DNA from: Thermoplasmata archaeon
GTDB lineage: Archaea; Thermoplasmatota; Thermoplasmata; Lutacidiplasmatales; UBA184
Assembly (NCBI GenBank): GCA_021806135.1
Contig: JAJZYB010000008.1
Span: forward strand, 1 to 61,661
Reading direction: 5' to 3'
DNA length: 61,661 nt
Shown piece after piece: positions 16,610 to 25,068 of this stretch (positions are counted from its first letter, which is position 1; each line of letters starts with the position of its first letter). The position numbers and the translations under genes were made by a program. Under the pieces are notes generated by a model. It searched no databases, had not been told where the DNA came from, and saw only the letters and a list, made by a program, of their open reading frames with translations.

Positions 16610-18124
16610 TCAGCGCATCTCGGCAAGGGCGATCTCCACGAAGTCGAAGAACGCCTCCAGGGTCGGGTCCCGGGGGTTGTTGCGCAGCCGGGCGTCCTGA
16701 AGCTCGCCGAAGATGGTCTCCACCAGGGCCTCGTGCTGCGCCGCCCCGCCCCCGGAGACCCCGGCGTAGGTCCTCCTTAGCTCGAGGATCTGGTCGAAGA
16801 GCTCCTCCAGCCGTTTGCGGCTCTCCGGACCCAGCGCCCGGGCCCGGGTCTCGGCCGCATCGAAGAACGCCACCAGGTCCTCGGTCTCCCGGTCCTGCGT
16901 GAGCTTGGCCTGCAGGAGGGCCACCCTCCGCAGGATCTGCGTGCGCTCCGGGCCGGCCAGCATCTCCGCCTCCCCCCAGGCCTGGGTGAGGTGTCGGGCC
17001 GCCTCTTCGGCCTTGCCCTGCGCGAAGGCCACCCGCGCCTGCCAGTAGAACCGGGTGACCGGCGCGATGAGCCCCCCCTTCTGGTAGAGCAACGTCTCCG
17101 CCCGGGTGTAGTCCTTCTCCAGGAAGGCCTGCGCCACCTGGCCCAAGGGTCCATAGCGCTCCTCCAAATTGAGCACCCCCTGGGAGGCCTGCGCGTCGAG
17201 CACGTCCACCTCGAGGGGAAGCCCGGGCTGAGGGGGGTGCGGGTTCGGGCCCCGGGGGGTCATGGGCGAGCTACGGTGCGCGTCCCGGAGCCCCCGGGCC
17301 GCTGAAGCCGCGGCCTGGGCCACATCATCCGGATGGAGCTCCTCCAGGTTCCGCTGGTCCTCGAACGGGACGTCCAGGAAGGCGGTGACCATCCGGGAGA
17401 ACAGCTCCTCGCTGGTGATCACCTCCTGGTAGAGCACCGTGCAAGGGAGGCCCAAGGTTTGGGCCCGCTGGGCGTAGGCCTGGGCGAACTGGGCCATTCG
17501 CTGGCTGTCCACCCCCTTGTCCTTCTCGCTACCGCTGCCGATGCCGATGATCTGGAGCGCCACGCGGCTGCGCGGGTTGAGCAGGTAGCCCAGTACATCC
17601 TGACGGCCCGGGGCCGGTGCCCTCCCGGGGTCGGCCGCCCCTTCCGGGGGGCTTTGGCCGGCGGCGAAGCGCTGGGACATGTTGTCCCACCCGTCGGTGA
17701 CGAGCACCAGGTTGCCCACCACGCCGCCCCCGGGGACCCGGAGCAGGTCGCTCCCAAGGGCGAGGGCATCCCAGATCGCCGATCGGCCCGCCGGCTGCAG
17801 CAGCGCGATCATGTTGTCCAGGGCGGGCCGGATCTCCGGACGGATCTCCGTCAGCGGGATGGCCACCTTCGCACTGTTGCTGAACGTCACCAGCCCGAAG
17901 AGTGCCCGTTGGGCCTGCACCGTCTCGAAGATCCGGTAGGTGGCCGCCCGGGCCACCTCGATCTTCCGGCGGACCGCGGCCCCGGAGGAGGGGTCCTCCA
18001 GCGGAGCGAGCATGCTCTTGGAGATGTCGAGCACCAGGACATGGCGGGGTCGGGGCGGGGGCCGCACCAAGGGGCTGGGCCCGGAGAGGGCTCCTTCGTT
18101 GGGCGCCGGGGGCGAGGAACTCAT
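16610..18124 (-). CDS. VWA-domain protein with C-terminal helical repeat region
   Basis: A 504-residue protein. The von Willebrand A domain (about 28-210) has an intact metal-ion site: DISKS (33-37), a threonine region at LVTFSNSAK and TDGWDN. It has no signal peptide or membrane helix, so it should be cytosolic. The C-terminal half (about 300-504) is all-helical with TPR-like units (FLEKDYTRAETLLYQKG, YWQARVAFAQGKAEEAARHL). It is the first gene of the long minus-strand run; its promoter must lie in the 176-bp gap shared with S17e, where CTCTCTATCC near 18190 is a weak TATA candidate. Confidence 0.82.
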   Translation of the reverse strand: MSSSPPAPNEGALSGPSPLVRPPPRPRHVLVLDISKSMLAPLEDPSSGAAVRRKIEVARAATYRIFETVQAQRALFGLVTFSNSAKVAIPLTEIRPEIRPALDNMIALLQPAGRSAIWDALALGSDLLRVPGGGVVGNLVLVTDGWDNMSQRFAAGQSPPEGAADPGRAPAPGRQDVLGYLLNPRSRVALQIIGIGSGSEKDKGVDSQRMAQFAQAYAQRAQTLGLPCTVLYQEVITSEELFSRMVTAFLDVPFEDQRNLEELHPDDVAQAAASAARGLRDAHRSSPMTPRGPNPHPPQPGLPLEVDVLDAQASQGVLNLEERYGPLGQVAQAFLEKDYTRAETLLYQKGGLIAPVTRFYWQARVAFAQGKAEEAARHLTQAWGEAEMLAGPERTQILRRVALLQAKLTQDRETEDLVAFFDAAETRARALGPESRKRLEELFDQILELRRTYAGVSGGGAAQHEALVETIFGELQDARLRNNPRDPTLEAFFDFVEIALAEMR

Positions 18125-18268
18125 GGTCCCCGCCCCTTCGGCCCCCGTTCCGCCCCAGCGACAAGCGGGGTGAGGTTCTTCACAAAGGATAGAGAGTGGT
18201 GGTCAAGGCATATGGCTTCTTCGGCCCACCGACCCCCCGGTCCCTGGCAGGGCGGCCCCCAGGGAGGG

Positions 18269-18277
18269 ATTATAAAC
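18269..18277 (+). promoter_or_regulatory. TATA box of rps17e (leaderless promoter)
   Basis: ATTATAAAC centred 28 bp upstream of the ATG at 18301, so the transcript is predicted to begin at the start codon. Confidence 0.7.
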
Positions 18278-18300
18278 CGAACGTCGGTGGCCCCCCGACG

Positions 18301-18531
18301 ATGGGAAACATCCGCCAGACCTACATCAAACGCGTGGCCATCGAACTGGTCCGTCTCCACCCTGGGGCCTTCACCGCCGACTACCGGCACAATCGGGAGA
18401 AGGTGCTGGAGCTCACCGACCTCAAACCCACCGAGGGGGGCGGGAACGGGGTCCGTTACAAGAAGCTCACGAACCGCATCGCCGGATACGTCACGCGCTA
18501 CCACAAGCGGCAGGCCCGGATCGTCGCCTGA
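18301..18531 (+). CDS. rps17e: Ribosomal protein S17e
   Basis: Small-subunit ribosomal protein of archaea and eukaryotes, 76 residues. It begins MGNIRQTYIKRVAIELV, contains FTADYRHNREKVLEL and ends in a basic helix (LTNRIAGYVTRYHKR), all typical. It is a single-gene transcript, leaderless, ending 20 bp from the converging aIF6 gene. Confidence 0.95.
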   Translation: MGNIRQTYIKRVAIELVRLHPGAFTADYRHNREKVLELTDLKPTEGGGNGVRYKKLTNRIAGYVTRYHKRQARIVA

Positions 18532-18551
18532 ACGGCGGGTGTGGCCCCCGC

Positions 18552-19217
18552 TCAGTCGAAGATCTTCAACCCGTCTTCCAGGTGCACGAGCTCCACCGGC
18601 GTGGTCATCTCCCCCACCACCATCCCTCGGGAGTTGGCCGCGAGGCAGGCTCCCACCAGCGGGATCCCGAAGTTCGCGGTGGACTTGTGCACGGGTACCC
18701 GGAGCGTGCTCTCCAGCACCCCCACCTCGACCGGTGTGACCCGGGGATGGACCACCACGCCCCGGTTCGTGGCCACGGCGGCCATGGCCACGGTCCCCAG
18801 GCCGGCCACGGTGGAAGGGACCACCGGGACCCCCAGGACCGATCCGATCTCCTGGCGCTGCTCTTCGGTGTACTCCGGGTGCACCACCGCCCCCAGGTCG
18901 TTCACCAGGATGGTGTTCCCCAGTGCATTGATCCGGCCGCCCATCCGCCGGACCGGCAGGAAAGCGGCCAGCGTTGCCATCTCCTCGTCCGTGGTGGACT
19001 CTGGAAGGACCGCTCCCCGGCTGTTGAAGGCGACGAGCGAGCCGACGACCTCGATGCCTCCCACCGTCGTCCGTGCGGTGGGGACCCCCAAGCAACGGTT
19101 GACGAGACCGGCGAACTCCTCCGGCGCCGTGGGGGGAAGCAGGGCCAGGGTCTCCCCCGCCCGGCAAAAGACCCCCAGGTACGGGCTACCGGCGAGCGAG
19201 CCGCTCCCGACGGGCAA
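18552..19217 (-). CDS. eif6: Translation initiation factor 6 (aIF6)
   Basis: Anti-association factor that binds the large ribosomal subunit. The 221-residue chain shows the five-fold repeat of the pentein propeller, with the typical ADPILxxNDLGAVVHPE-like block present as ILVNDLGAVVHPEYTEEQ, and PYLGVF near the start. The TTG at 19217 is chosen because it leaves eight residues before that block, as in relatives; no ATG or GTG is available there. It is the last gene of the S19e-PDCD5-L39e-L31e-aIF6 operon, the usual archaeal order. Confidence 0.94.
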   Translation of the reverse strand: MPVGSGSLAGSPYLGVFCRAGETLALLPPTAPEEFAGLVNRCLGVPTARTTVGGIEVVGSLVAFNSRGAVLPESTTDEEMATLAAFLPVRRMGGRINALGNTILVNDLGAVVHPEYTEEQRQEIGSVLGVPVVPSTVAGLGTVAMAAVATNRGVVVHPRVTPVEVGVLESTLRVPVHKSTANFGIPLVGACLAANSRGMVVGEMTTPVELVHLEDGLKIFD

Positions 19218-19250
19218 ACCCCTCCCGACCCAGGAGGCCCGGGGCCCCCT

Positions 19251-19547
19251 TCAGGTACTCTCCTCGGCGAGGTCCACTTCCACCAGGCCGTCTTCGAACC
19301 GGATGGCCTTTACGCGAACGCGTGGAGGGATGTGCCCCCGGGACCGGGTCCAAAGGAATTCGTTGAGCCGGGGATCGATCCAGACGTTCTCCGACTTCCC
19401 CTTCATGTGGCGCACGATGAACCGGCGCACCGTCTTCAAGGCATGCGACGCGCGCTCCTGCTCCGGGGGAGCGTGCTGGCTTGCCCGGAGGGGAACGACA
19501 AACTCCCGTTCCAACTCCTCCACCCGGGTCTTCTCTTCCTTTGCCAT
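19251..19547 (-). CDS. rpl31e: Ribosomal protein L31e
   Basis: Large-subunit protein near the exit tunnel, 98 residues. Recognised by RAHLALKTVRRFI-like ASHALKTVRRFIVRHMK, VWIDPRLNEFLWTRSRGHIP and the closing RVRVKAIRFEDG. It is longer by about ten acidic or basic residues at the N-terminus than the shortest homologues. ATG start, 12 bp after L39e, in the S19e operon. Confidence 0.95.
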   Translation of the reverse strand: MAKEEKTRVEELEREFVVPLRASQHAPPEQERASHALKTVRRFIVRHMKGKSENVWIDPRLNEFLWTRSRGHIPPRVRVKAIRFEDGLVEVDLAEEST

Positions 19548-19559
19548 CTCCGTCCTCCC

Positions 19560-19718
19560 TTAGCGGTGCAGATGCCCGCGGCGCCAGCTCCGCCGTTTGG
19601 GATGCCGGGTGACCCGCCGGGCCGTCCGCTCCATGACCCAGGCCGGGACCCGGCGATTGCTCTTCTCCGCCTTCAGCAGCCGCAGTTTGCGGGCGAAGGG
19701 TTTACGACGGCTCGCCAT
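19560..19718 (-). CDS. rpl39e: Ribosomal protein L39e
   Basis: A 52-residue, extremely basic protein that lines the exit tunnel. The pattern [27 protein letters not shown] and RRSWRRG is diagnostic. The inner ATG at 19718 gives the family length; a longer open frame upstream overlaps the PDCD5 gene and is not used. Between PDCD5-like and L31e genes in the same operon. Confidence 0.95.
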   Translation of the reverse strand: MASRRKPFARKLRLLKAEKSNRRVPAWVMERTARRVTRHPKRRSWRRGHLHR

Positions 19719-19740
19719 GGATCCTCGCTTCTCCTCTCCT

Positions 19741-20103
19741 CTAACGACGGGTGATGCGGATCTCCCGCTTCTCCGGCTGGATGCGCTCCAACAGGGCCCG
19801 CAAGGTGGCATCATCCACCTGGCGCTGGAGTCGACCCGCCGAGGCCAGGGCCATGATCTGCTGCTCCACCCCGCTGACCAGGTCAGGCCGGGTCAACCGG
19901 AGCCGGGCGAGCCGCTCCCGGGCCTCGGGGGTCAACAGGCGACGCAGGACCTCATGCTGCTCCGCCTGACGCCGTTCCATCTCCGATTGCTGGGCCTGCA
20001 CCACGGAGGGGTCCATCCCTCCGGAGAGCTGGCCCTGGAGCTGGGCGACGCGTCGGCGTCGGAGCTCGTCGAGTTCCGCCTGGTCCCCCTGGGCCGCCAC
20101 CAT
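19741..20103 (-). CDS. PDCD5/TFAR19-family DNA-binding protein
   Basis: A 120-residue helical protein whose archaeal homologues bind nucleic acids. The N-terminal helix [16 protein letters not shown], the linker [27 protein letters not shown] and the C-terminal [14 protein letters not shown] match the family. Its position between S19e and L39e is the standard archaeal arrangement and points to a translation-related role. Confidence 0.92.
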   Translation of the reverse strand: MVAAQGDQAELDELRRRRVAQLQGQLSGGMDPSVVQAQQSEMERRQAEQHEVLRRLLTPEARERLARLRLTRPDLVSGVEQQIMALASAGRLQRQVDDATLRALLERIQPEKREIRITRR

Positions 20104-20121
20104 TCCCGTTCCCCCCGGAGC

Positions 20122-20577
20122 TCAGAGATACTTCTTCAGGGCCGGGTCCTGCGCCACCAGGTCCCGGAACGCTCCCTGGCTGACCCGGGCCAAGAGGCTC
20201 TGCCCCTTTCCCGAGAGCGCCCGTCCACGAAGGCGAACCGTGGAGACCAGACCGGCCTTTTCCAGCTGCTGGAGGATCTCTTGGGCCACCGAGCGACTAC
20301 CGGAGCATGCGTGGTAGGGAGCGCTCCCATTGTCCTTCCGCCCACCATATTCCGCGGCCATCCGGGAGACCCCGAGGGGACCGCGGACCTGGAGCTTGCG
20401 GAGCACGGAGGCCGAACGGAGGTACCACCAATCCCGCTGGGACGGGGCCCTCTCCGTATGGCAGCCCGTGCGGACGAACACCGCCCAGTCCGGAGCATGG
20501 ATGGCGGGCTCCTTGCGCAACTCGTCCGCAAGACGGGGGAGCAGCACGCCCGGAGGGACCTCTTGGGGATGGGTCAT
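20122..20577 (-). CDS. rps19e: Ribosomal protein S19e
   Basis: Small-subunit protein of 151 residues. Family blocks visible are APDWAVFVRTG, RDWWYLRSASVLRKL, YGGRKDNGSAP and LQQLEKAGLV. The ATG at 20577 is used because it lies about 32 bp from a TATA box and gives the family length. First gene of the S19e-PDCD5-L39e-L31e-aIF6 operon. Confidence 0.95.
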   Translation of the reverse strand: MTHPQEVPPGVLLPRLADELRKEPAIHAPDWAVFVRTGCHTERAPSQRDWWYLRSASVLRKLQVRGPLGVSRMAAEYGGRKDNGSAPYHACSGSRSVAQEILQQLEKAGLVSTVRLRGRALSGKGQSLLARVSQGAFRDLVAQDPALKKYL

Positions 20578-20605
20578 GGTGGGGGGCGATTCAGAGAGCC
20601 TGCAG

Positions 20606-20612
20606 TATTTAA
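20606..20612 (-). promoter_or_regulatory. TATA box of the rps19e operon
   Basis: TTAAATA on the minus strand, centred about 32 bp upstream of the S19e ATG, giving a 5' leader of only a few bases. Confidence 0.6.
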
Positions 20613-20737
20613 TGCCGGCCCTCACGACCTCTCGGGCGGACCTCGAACGCCCTCCCCCTCCCCTGCGGAGAGGCCCCCGAGCCGCGGGAGGCCCGGGCAT
20701 GGGAACCGTCATTCGGGACCCCGACCTCCCGACCCGC

Positions 20738-21352
20738 ATGGTCGCTGCGATCCTCCTGGCGGCAGGAGGCTCGTCCCGGATGGGCGGGGAGCCGAAAGGG
20801 CTTCAGGAGATCCCTTCCGAGGGCCCGGTCCTCGCCCGCATGGCGCGCGTCTGCGCGGGGGCGGAGCTCTTCCCGGTCCTCGCCGTGGTCGGTTACCGGG
20901 CCGCGGAACACCGCGATCGTCTCTCCTCCCTCCCCCTCCACTGGGTCGAGCATCCGGGCTGGGCCCGGGGCCGCACTTCCTCCGCCCAGGCCGGTCTCCG
21001 GGCGCTGGGCGACGACCCTCCGGAGTGTCTCCTCTGGCCCGTGGATGCCCCCTTCGTACAGCTCTCCACCCTCCAGCGGCTCGTGGCCCCCCCGGGGGCC
21101 GCCCTGGCCGGGGTGAACTGGAGCGTTCCGGCCTTTCAGGGTCGGCGCGGCCACCCGGTGCTGCTCGGACCTCTGGCCCAGCGGGAGATCCGCCGCTATC
21201 CGGACGACCGACCGTTATCGGCCTTTCCTGCCGAACACCCTCGAGCGGTCCGTGAGGTCCCCGTGGATGACCCCGGGGTGACCGACAACCTGGACACGCC
21301 CGGGGCCTTCCTCGATGCCCTCCAACGCTTCCGCGGGGAGGTGAAGGCCTGA
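20738..21352 (+). CDS. mocA: Molybdenum cofactor nucleotidyltransferase, MocA/MobA-like
   Basis: NTP-transferase-like protein of 204 residues. It begins AAILLAAGGSSRMGG, the nucleotide loop of MobA/MocA, and has WPVDAPFV for metal binding. In MocA this enzyme adds CMP to molybdopterin for enzymes of the xanthine dehydrogenase family. The ATG at 20738 starts right at the motif; an ATG 13 codons upstream is possible. It is 3 bp from xdhC and heads the molybdenum hydroxylase operon, which supports the MocA role over MobA (GMP). Confidence 0.85.
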   Translation: MVAAILLAAGGSSRMGGEPKGLQEIPSEGPVLARMARVCAGAELFPVLAVVGYRAAEHRDRLSSLPLHWVEHPGWARGRTSSAQAGLRALGDDPPECLLWPVDAPFVQLSTLQRLVAPPGAALAGVNWSVPAFQGRRGHPVLLGPLAQREIRRYPDDRPLSAFPAEHPRAVREVPVDDPGVTDNLDTPGAFLDALQRFRGEVKA

Positions 21353-21355
21353 GCC

Positions 21356-22174
21356 ATGGACCGACGGATCCTCGTGGAAGCCCTCCGGCTGAGCGACCAG
21401 CACGTCCCGTACGTGCTCGTCCACGTGGTGGAGGCCCAGGGCTCGGTACCGGGCAAGAAGGGAGCGAGCCTCATCTACCGGGAGGACGGGACCACGATGG
21501 GGACCGTGGGCGGCGCCCAGTTGGAGGAGCGAGCCAAGCTTTTAGCCCGGGAGGCGCTGGGCCGGCATGCGGGGGGTCTCCATCATTTCGAGCTCCGGGC
21601 CTGGAGGGCCGGGGGCCTTTCCAGCCTCTGCGGGGGAAGCGTGGATCTGGCGGTGACCTACGTCGACCCCCGACCGAACCTGCTCCTCTGGGGAGGGGGC
21701 CATGTGGCCCAGGCGCTCGCCCGGCAGGTCCGGCTGCTGGACTTTGACTTCAGTGTCGCCGACGACCGCCCGGAGTACCTCGGTCCGGAGGTCTTCCCGG
21801 GTGCCCGCCACCGGATCCTCTGTTCGCCTCAGGACCTCCCCTCCCGGATCGCCGCCTCTGGGGAGCGGTTCTCCCACGTCTACCTCCTGGGGTACGATGC
21901 CGCCAAGGACCAGGAGGTGGCCTTCGGACTCCTGCCGAACTTCCCTGGAGCAGTGGGCCTCGTGGCCTCCCGGACCAAGGCCGAACTGACCCGGCGGGCC
22001 CTGAAGAAGCGGGGTCTCTCCGAAGAGCTCCTCGCCCGGCTCCGGACGCCCATTGGCCTTCCGCTCGGAGGAGTGACCCCCGAGGAGATCGCCCTGAGCG
22101 TGGCCGCCGAGATCGTCCAAGAGCGACACGCCCATGACGGGAAGACGGGAGCGACCCCGCAGGCAGCGCCATGA
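21356..22174 (+). CDS. xdhC: XdhC/CoxI-family molybdenum enzyme maturation protein
   Basis: A 272-residue maturation factor that binds molybdenum cofactor and helps sulphurate and insert it. The N-terminal XdhC region has EAQGSVPGKKGASL and GTVGGAQLEERA; the C-terminal Rossmann domain has LLLWGGGHVAQAL and VADDRPEYL, and it ends with GLPLGGVTPEEIALSVAAEI, typical of the family. The stop overlaps the start of the Fe-S subunit gene (ATGA), linking it directly to the enzyme it should mature. Confidence 0.9.
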   Translation: MDRRILVEALRLSDQHVPYVLVHVVEAQGSVPGKKGASLIYREDGTTMGTVGGAQLEERAKLLAREALGRHAGGLHHFELRAWRAGGLSSLCGGSVDLAVTYVDPRPNLLLWGGGHVAQALARQVRLLDFDFSVADDRPEYLGPEVFPGARHRILCSPQDLPSRIAASGERFSHVYLLGYDAAKDQEVAFGLLPNFPGAVGLVASRTKAELTRRALKKRGLSEELLARLRTPIGLPLGGVTPEEIALSVAAEIVQERHAHDGKTGATPQAAP

Positions 22175-22659
22175 CCCGATCGGTCTCCCTCCGATTGAGG
22201 GTCAACGGGGTTCCCCTGGAGCGGAGCATCCCGCCCAACCGGATCCTGCTCGACCTTCTTCGCGAGGACCTGAACCTGACCGGGACGAAACGAGGCTGCG
22301 ACCTGGGAACCTGCGGCTGCTGCACCGTGTTGCTCGACGGGGTCCCCACGCTGAGCTGCCTGACGTTGGCGAAGCTGGTGGAAGGGACCGAGGTGACCAC
22401 CGTCGAGGGCCTGGGAGAGCACGGGGAACTCACCGCGCTCCAGAGGGCCTTCGTCGAACGCGGGGCCACCCAGTGCGGGTTCTGCACGCCGGGATTCCTC
22501 ATGACGGCCACGGCCCTCCTCCGGGACCACCCGACCGTCTCCCGGAAGGAGATCCAGGAGGCCCTCTCCGGCAATCTCTGTCGTTGCACCGGCTACGTGA
22601 AGATCATCGAGGCTGTGGAGGCAGCCTCCCGGAGCGGGGCCTCCCCGTCCTTGCCCTGA
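22171..22659 (+). CDS. hcrC: Molybdenum hydroxylase Fe-S subunit (4-hydroxybenzoyl-CoA reductase gamma-like)
   Basis: A 162-residue electron-transfer subunit with two [2Fe-2S] clusters. The plant-type cluster cysteines are in CDLGTCGCCTVLL and SCLTLA; the second cluster has QCGFCTPGFLM and NLCRCTGY. Length equals that of HcrC of the reductase. It begins inside the xdhC stop and ends 3 bp before the large subunit. CO-dehydrogenase small subunits look alike, so the specific assignment rests on the alpha and beta partners. Confidence 0.9.
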   Translation: MTRSVSLRLRVNGVPLERSIPPNRILLDLLREDLNLTGTKRGCDLGTCGCCTVLLDGVPTLSCLTLAKLVEGTEVTTVEGLGEHGELTALQRAFVERGATQCGFCTPGFLMTATALLRDHPTVSRKEIQEALSGNLCRCTGYVKIIEAVEAASRSGASPSLP

Positions 22660-22662
22660 CCC

Positions 22663-25059
22663 ATGGCCAAGAGCGCTTCGGAGCCGGGAGGCCCGACCGC
22701 CGAGGTCCGCTCGAACCCGGCCTCCACCGGAGGATACCGGCTCATCGGTCGTCGGCTCCCCCTCGTCGACGCAGCGCTCAAGGTCACTGGACGGGCCGAG
22801 TACACCGATGATCTGAAGCGGCCAGGGCTCTTGGTGGGTCGGCTGCTCAAGTCCACGCAAGCGCACGCACGGATCGTGGAGGTGGAGGTCTCCGCGGCCC
22901 GGGCCCTCCCGGGCGTGGCGGCGGTCCTCACCGGGGAGCGCTTTCCCACCCCGTTCGGGGTCCTGCCCATGACCCACGACGAGACCGCCCTCGCCGTGGA
23001 GAAGGTCCGCCACTACGGGGAATGGGTGGCGGCGGTGGCGGCCCAGGACGAGGAGACCTGCGAGGAGGCCTTCCGGCGGATCCGGGTCCGCTATGAGCCC
23101 TTGCCCGTCTACGACGACCCGGAGGCGGGCCAGCGACCCGTGGCGGAGAAGATCCACGCCCGGGCCCTGCGGGACACCAACATCCAGAAGGAGGTCTTCC
23201 AGCATTTCGGGGATGTCCCCCGGGCGTTCCGGGAAGCGTACGCCGAGGTCAAGGTCCAGGGCCGCTTCGCCGGGGTGAACCACGGTTTCACCGAGCCTCA
23301 CTGCGTACTGGCCGAGGCCACCCCCGACGGCCGCTTGACCGTATGGTCGGCCACCCAGGTCCCCCACTACCTCCACCGGGCGCTCTCGGAGGTCCTCGGG
23401 CTCCCGCTCCACCGGATCCGGGTGATCAAGCCGGAGGTGGGGGGCGGGTTCGGCGGCAAGTCCGATCCGTTCCCCCACGAGATCGCCTGCGCGGCCCTCG
23501 CCCTGGAGACCGGCCGGGCCGTGAAGCTCCTCCTGGACCGGGAGGACGTCTTCTATGTGAACCACGGCCGCCACCCGACCCGGAACACCGTCCGGCTTGC
23601 GGCCAACGAGGCCGGGGAGTTCACCGCCCTGGACGTGGAGGCCCTCCTGGACGGCGGAGCGTTCAGTTCGTTCGGGGTGGTCACCACCTATTACAACGGG
23701 GTGCTGGCGCTCGGTCCCTACCGGCTCCCCGCCTTCCGGTACCATGGGGTCCGAGCCTACACGAACCATCCCCCCTCCGGTGCCATGCGGGCGCACGGCG
23801 GGACCAACATCCGCTACTCCCTCGAGATGGCGGTGGACGCCCTGGCCGAGCGGCTGGGACGGGACCCGCTGGCGTTGCGTCTGCAGAACCTCCTTTCTGC
23901 GAACACCCAGACGGTGAACGAGTTCCGCATCACTTCGAACGGGGCCCGGGACTGCCTGACGGCCGTGCGGGAACGGTCCCGGTGGAGGGAGCGGTTCCGG
24001 CAGCTCCCCTTCGGAGAGGGGATCGGCGTGGCCTGCGGGTTCTACATCAGCGGGAGCAACTCTCCGATCCACTTCACTCCCCGCTTCCCCCAGTGCACCG
24101 TCCATCTGAAAGTGGACATGGACGGGGGAGTGACCATCCATTGCGGGGCCGCCGACATCGGCCAGGGCTCCAAGACCCTGCTCGCCCAGGTGGTGGCCGA
24201 GGTCCTGGGGATCCGGATGGACCGGACCCGGGTGGCGGCGGTGGACTCCGACACGGCCCCGGTGGACCTGGGGAGCTACTCCTCCCGGGTCACCTTCATG
24301 ATGGGCAACGCGGCCAAACGTGCCGCCGAGGAGCTCCGGGAGATCCTCTCCCGGTCCGCCGGGGAGATCCTGGGCCACCCCCCTGAAGAGATGTCCTTCG
24401 AGGACGAGCGGATCCACCGGGAAGGCTCCCCCGAGGTGGGGGTCGATTTCCTCACCGCGGTGCATCGGGCCATGGAGCACCGGGGCGCGCTGGTCGCCTC
24501 GGGATCCTACGAATCGCAGCCCATGGGGGGGACGTTCAAGGGCGCCAAGGCCGGCACCGCCCCCGCCTACTCGTTCTCGGCCTACGTCAGCCACGTCAAG
24601 GTGGACCTGGAGACAGGGTTCGTCGACGTGAAGAAGGTATGGGCCGCCTTCGACTGCGGGCGAGCGCTCAACCCCCTGGCGGTGGAAGGACAGATCGAGG
24701 GCTCCATCCACATGGGCCTCGGCCAGCTCCTCTCCGAGAGCATGGACTACCGGGGGGCCCGGCTGATGAACCCCTCTCTCCTGGAATACAAGATCCTCGC
24801 CCCTCAGCAGATGCCGGAGGTGGAATGCCTGCTCGTGGGCGGAGAGGACCCGGAAGGGCCTTTCGGCGCCAAGGAGGCCGGGGAGGGGCCGCTCATCCCG
24901 GTGCTCCCGTCGGTGGGCGCCGCCATCCATGACGCCCTCGGGATCCGCTTCCTGGACCTTCCCATCACGCCGGAGAAGATCTTCCGGGCCCTGGAACGCT
25001 CGCGGCGGGACGGGGGAGCGAAGAAACCGCCCCTCCCTCGGGAGACCACCGAGAGTTAA
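22663..25059 (+). CDS. hcrA: Molybdenum hydroxylase catalytic subunit (4-hydroxybenzoyl-CoA reductase alpha-like)
   Basis: A 798-residue subunit that binds the molybdopterin cytosine dinucleotide. Family motifs are GRAEYTDDL, GGGFGGKSD, NHPPSGAMRAHGGTN and the active-site glutamate in FGAKEAGEGP. The CODH active-site loop AYxCSFR is absent, which rules out carbon monoxide dehydrogenase; SGAMR followed by a short GG(T/V)N resembles 4-hydroxybenzoyl-CoA reductase. That enzyme removes a ring hydroxyl from 4-hydroxybenzoyl-CoA with low-potential electrons. It is flanked by the gamma and beta genes. Confidence 0.85.
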   Translation: MAKSASEPGGPTAEVRSNPASTGGYRLIGRRLPLVDAALKVTGRAEYTDDLKRPGLLVGRLLKSTQAHARIVEVEVSAARALPGVAAVLTGERFPTPFGVLPMTHDETALAVEKVRHYGEWVAAVAAQDEETCEEAFRRIRVRYEPLPVYDDPEAGQRPVAEKIHARALRDTNIQKEVFQHFGDVPRAFREAYAEVKVQGRFAGVNHGFTEPHCVLAEATPDGRLTVWSATQVPHYLHRALSEVLGLPLHRIRVIKPEVGGGFGGKSDPFPHEIACAALALETGRAVKLLLDREDVFYVNHGRHPTRNTVRLAANEAGEFTALDVEALLDGGAFSSFGVVTTYYNGVLALGPYRLPAFRYHGVRAYTNHPPSGAMRAHGGTNIRYSLEMAVDALAERLGRDPLALRLQNLLSANTQTVNEFRITSNGARDCLTAVRERSRWRERFRQLPFGEGIGVACGFYISGSNSPIHFTPRFPQCTVHLKVDMDGGVTIHCGAADIGQGSKTLLAQVVAEVLGIRMDRTRVAAVDSDTAPVDLGSYSSRVTFMMGNAAKRAAEELREILSRSAGEILGHPPEEMSFEDERIHREGSPEVGVDFLTAVHRAMEHRGALVASGSYESQPMGGTFKGAKAGTAPAYSFSAYVSHVKVDLETGFVDVKKVWAAFDCGRALNPLAVEGQIEGSIHMGLGQLLSESMDYRGARLMNPSLLEYKILAPQQMPEVECLLVGGEDPEGPFGAKEAGEGPLIPVLPSVGAAIHDALGIRFLDLPITPEKIFRALERSRRDGGAKKPPLPRETTES

Positions 25060-25068
25060 GAGGACCGC

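Noticed and set aside
22663-25059. Carbon monoxide dehydrogenase large subunit
   Set aside because: The AYxCSFR active-site loop is missing and the FAD subunit has the 4-hydroxybenzoyl-CoA reductase insert.
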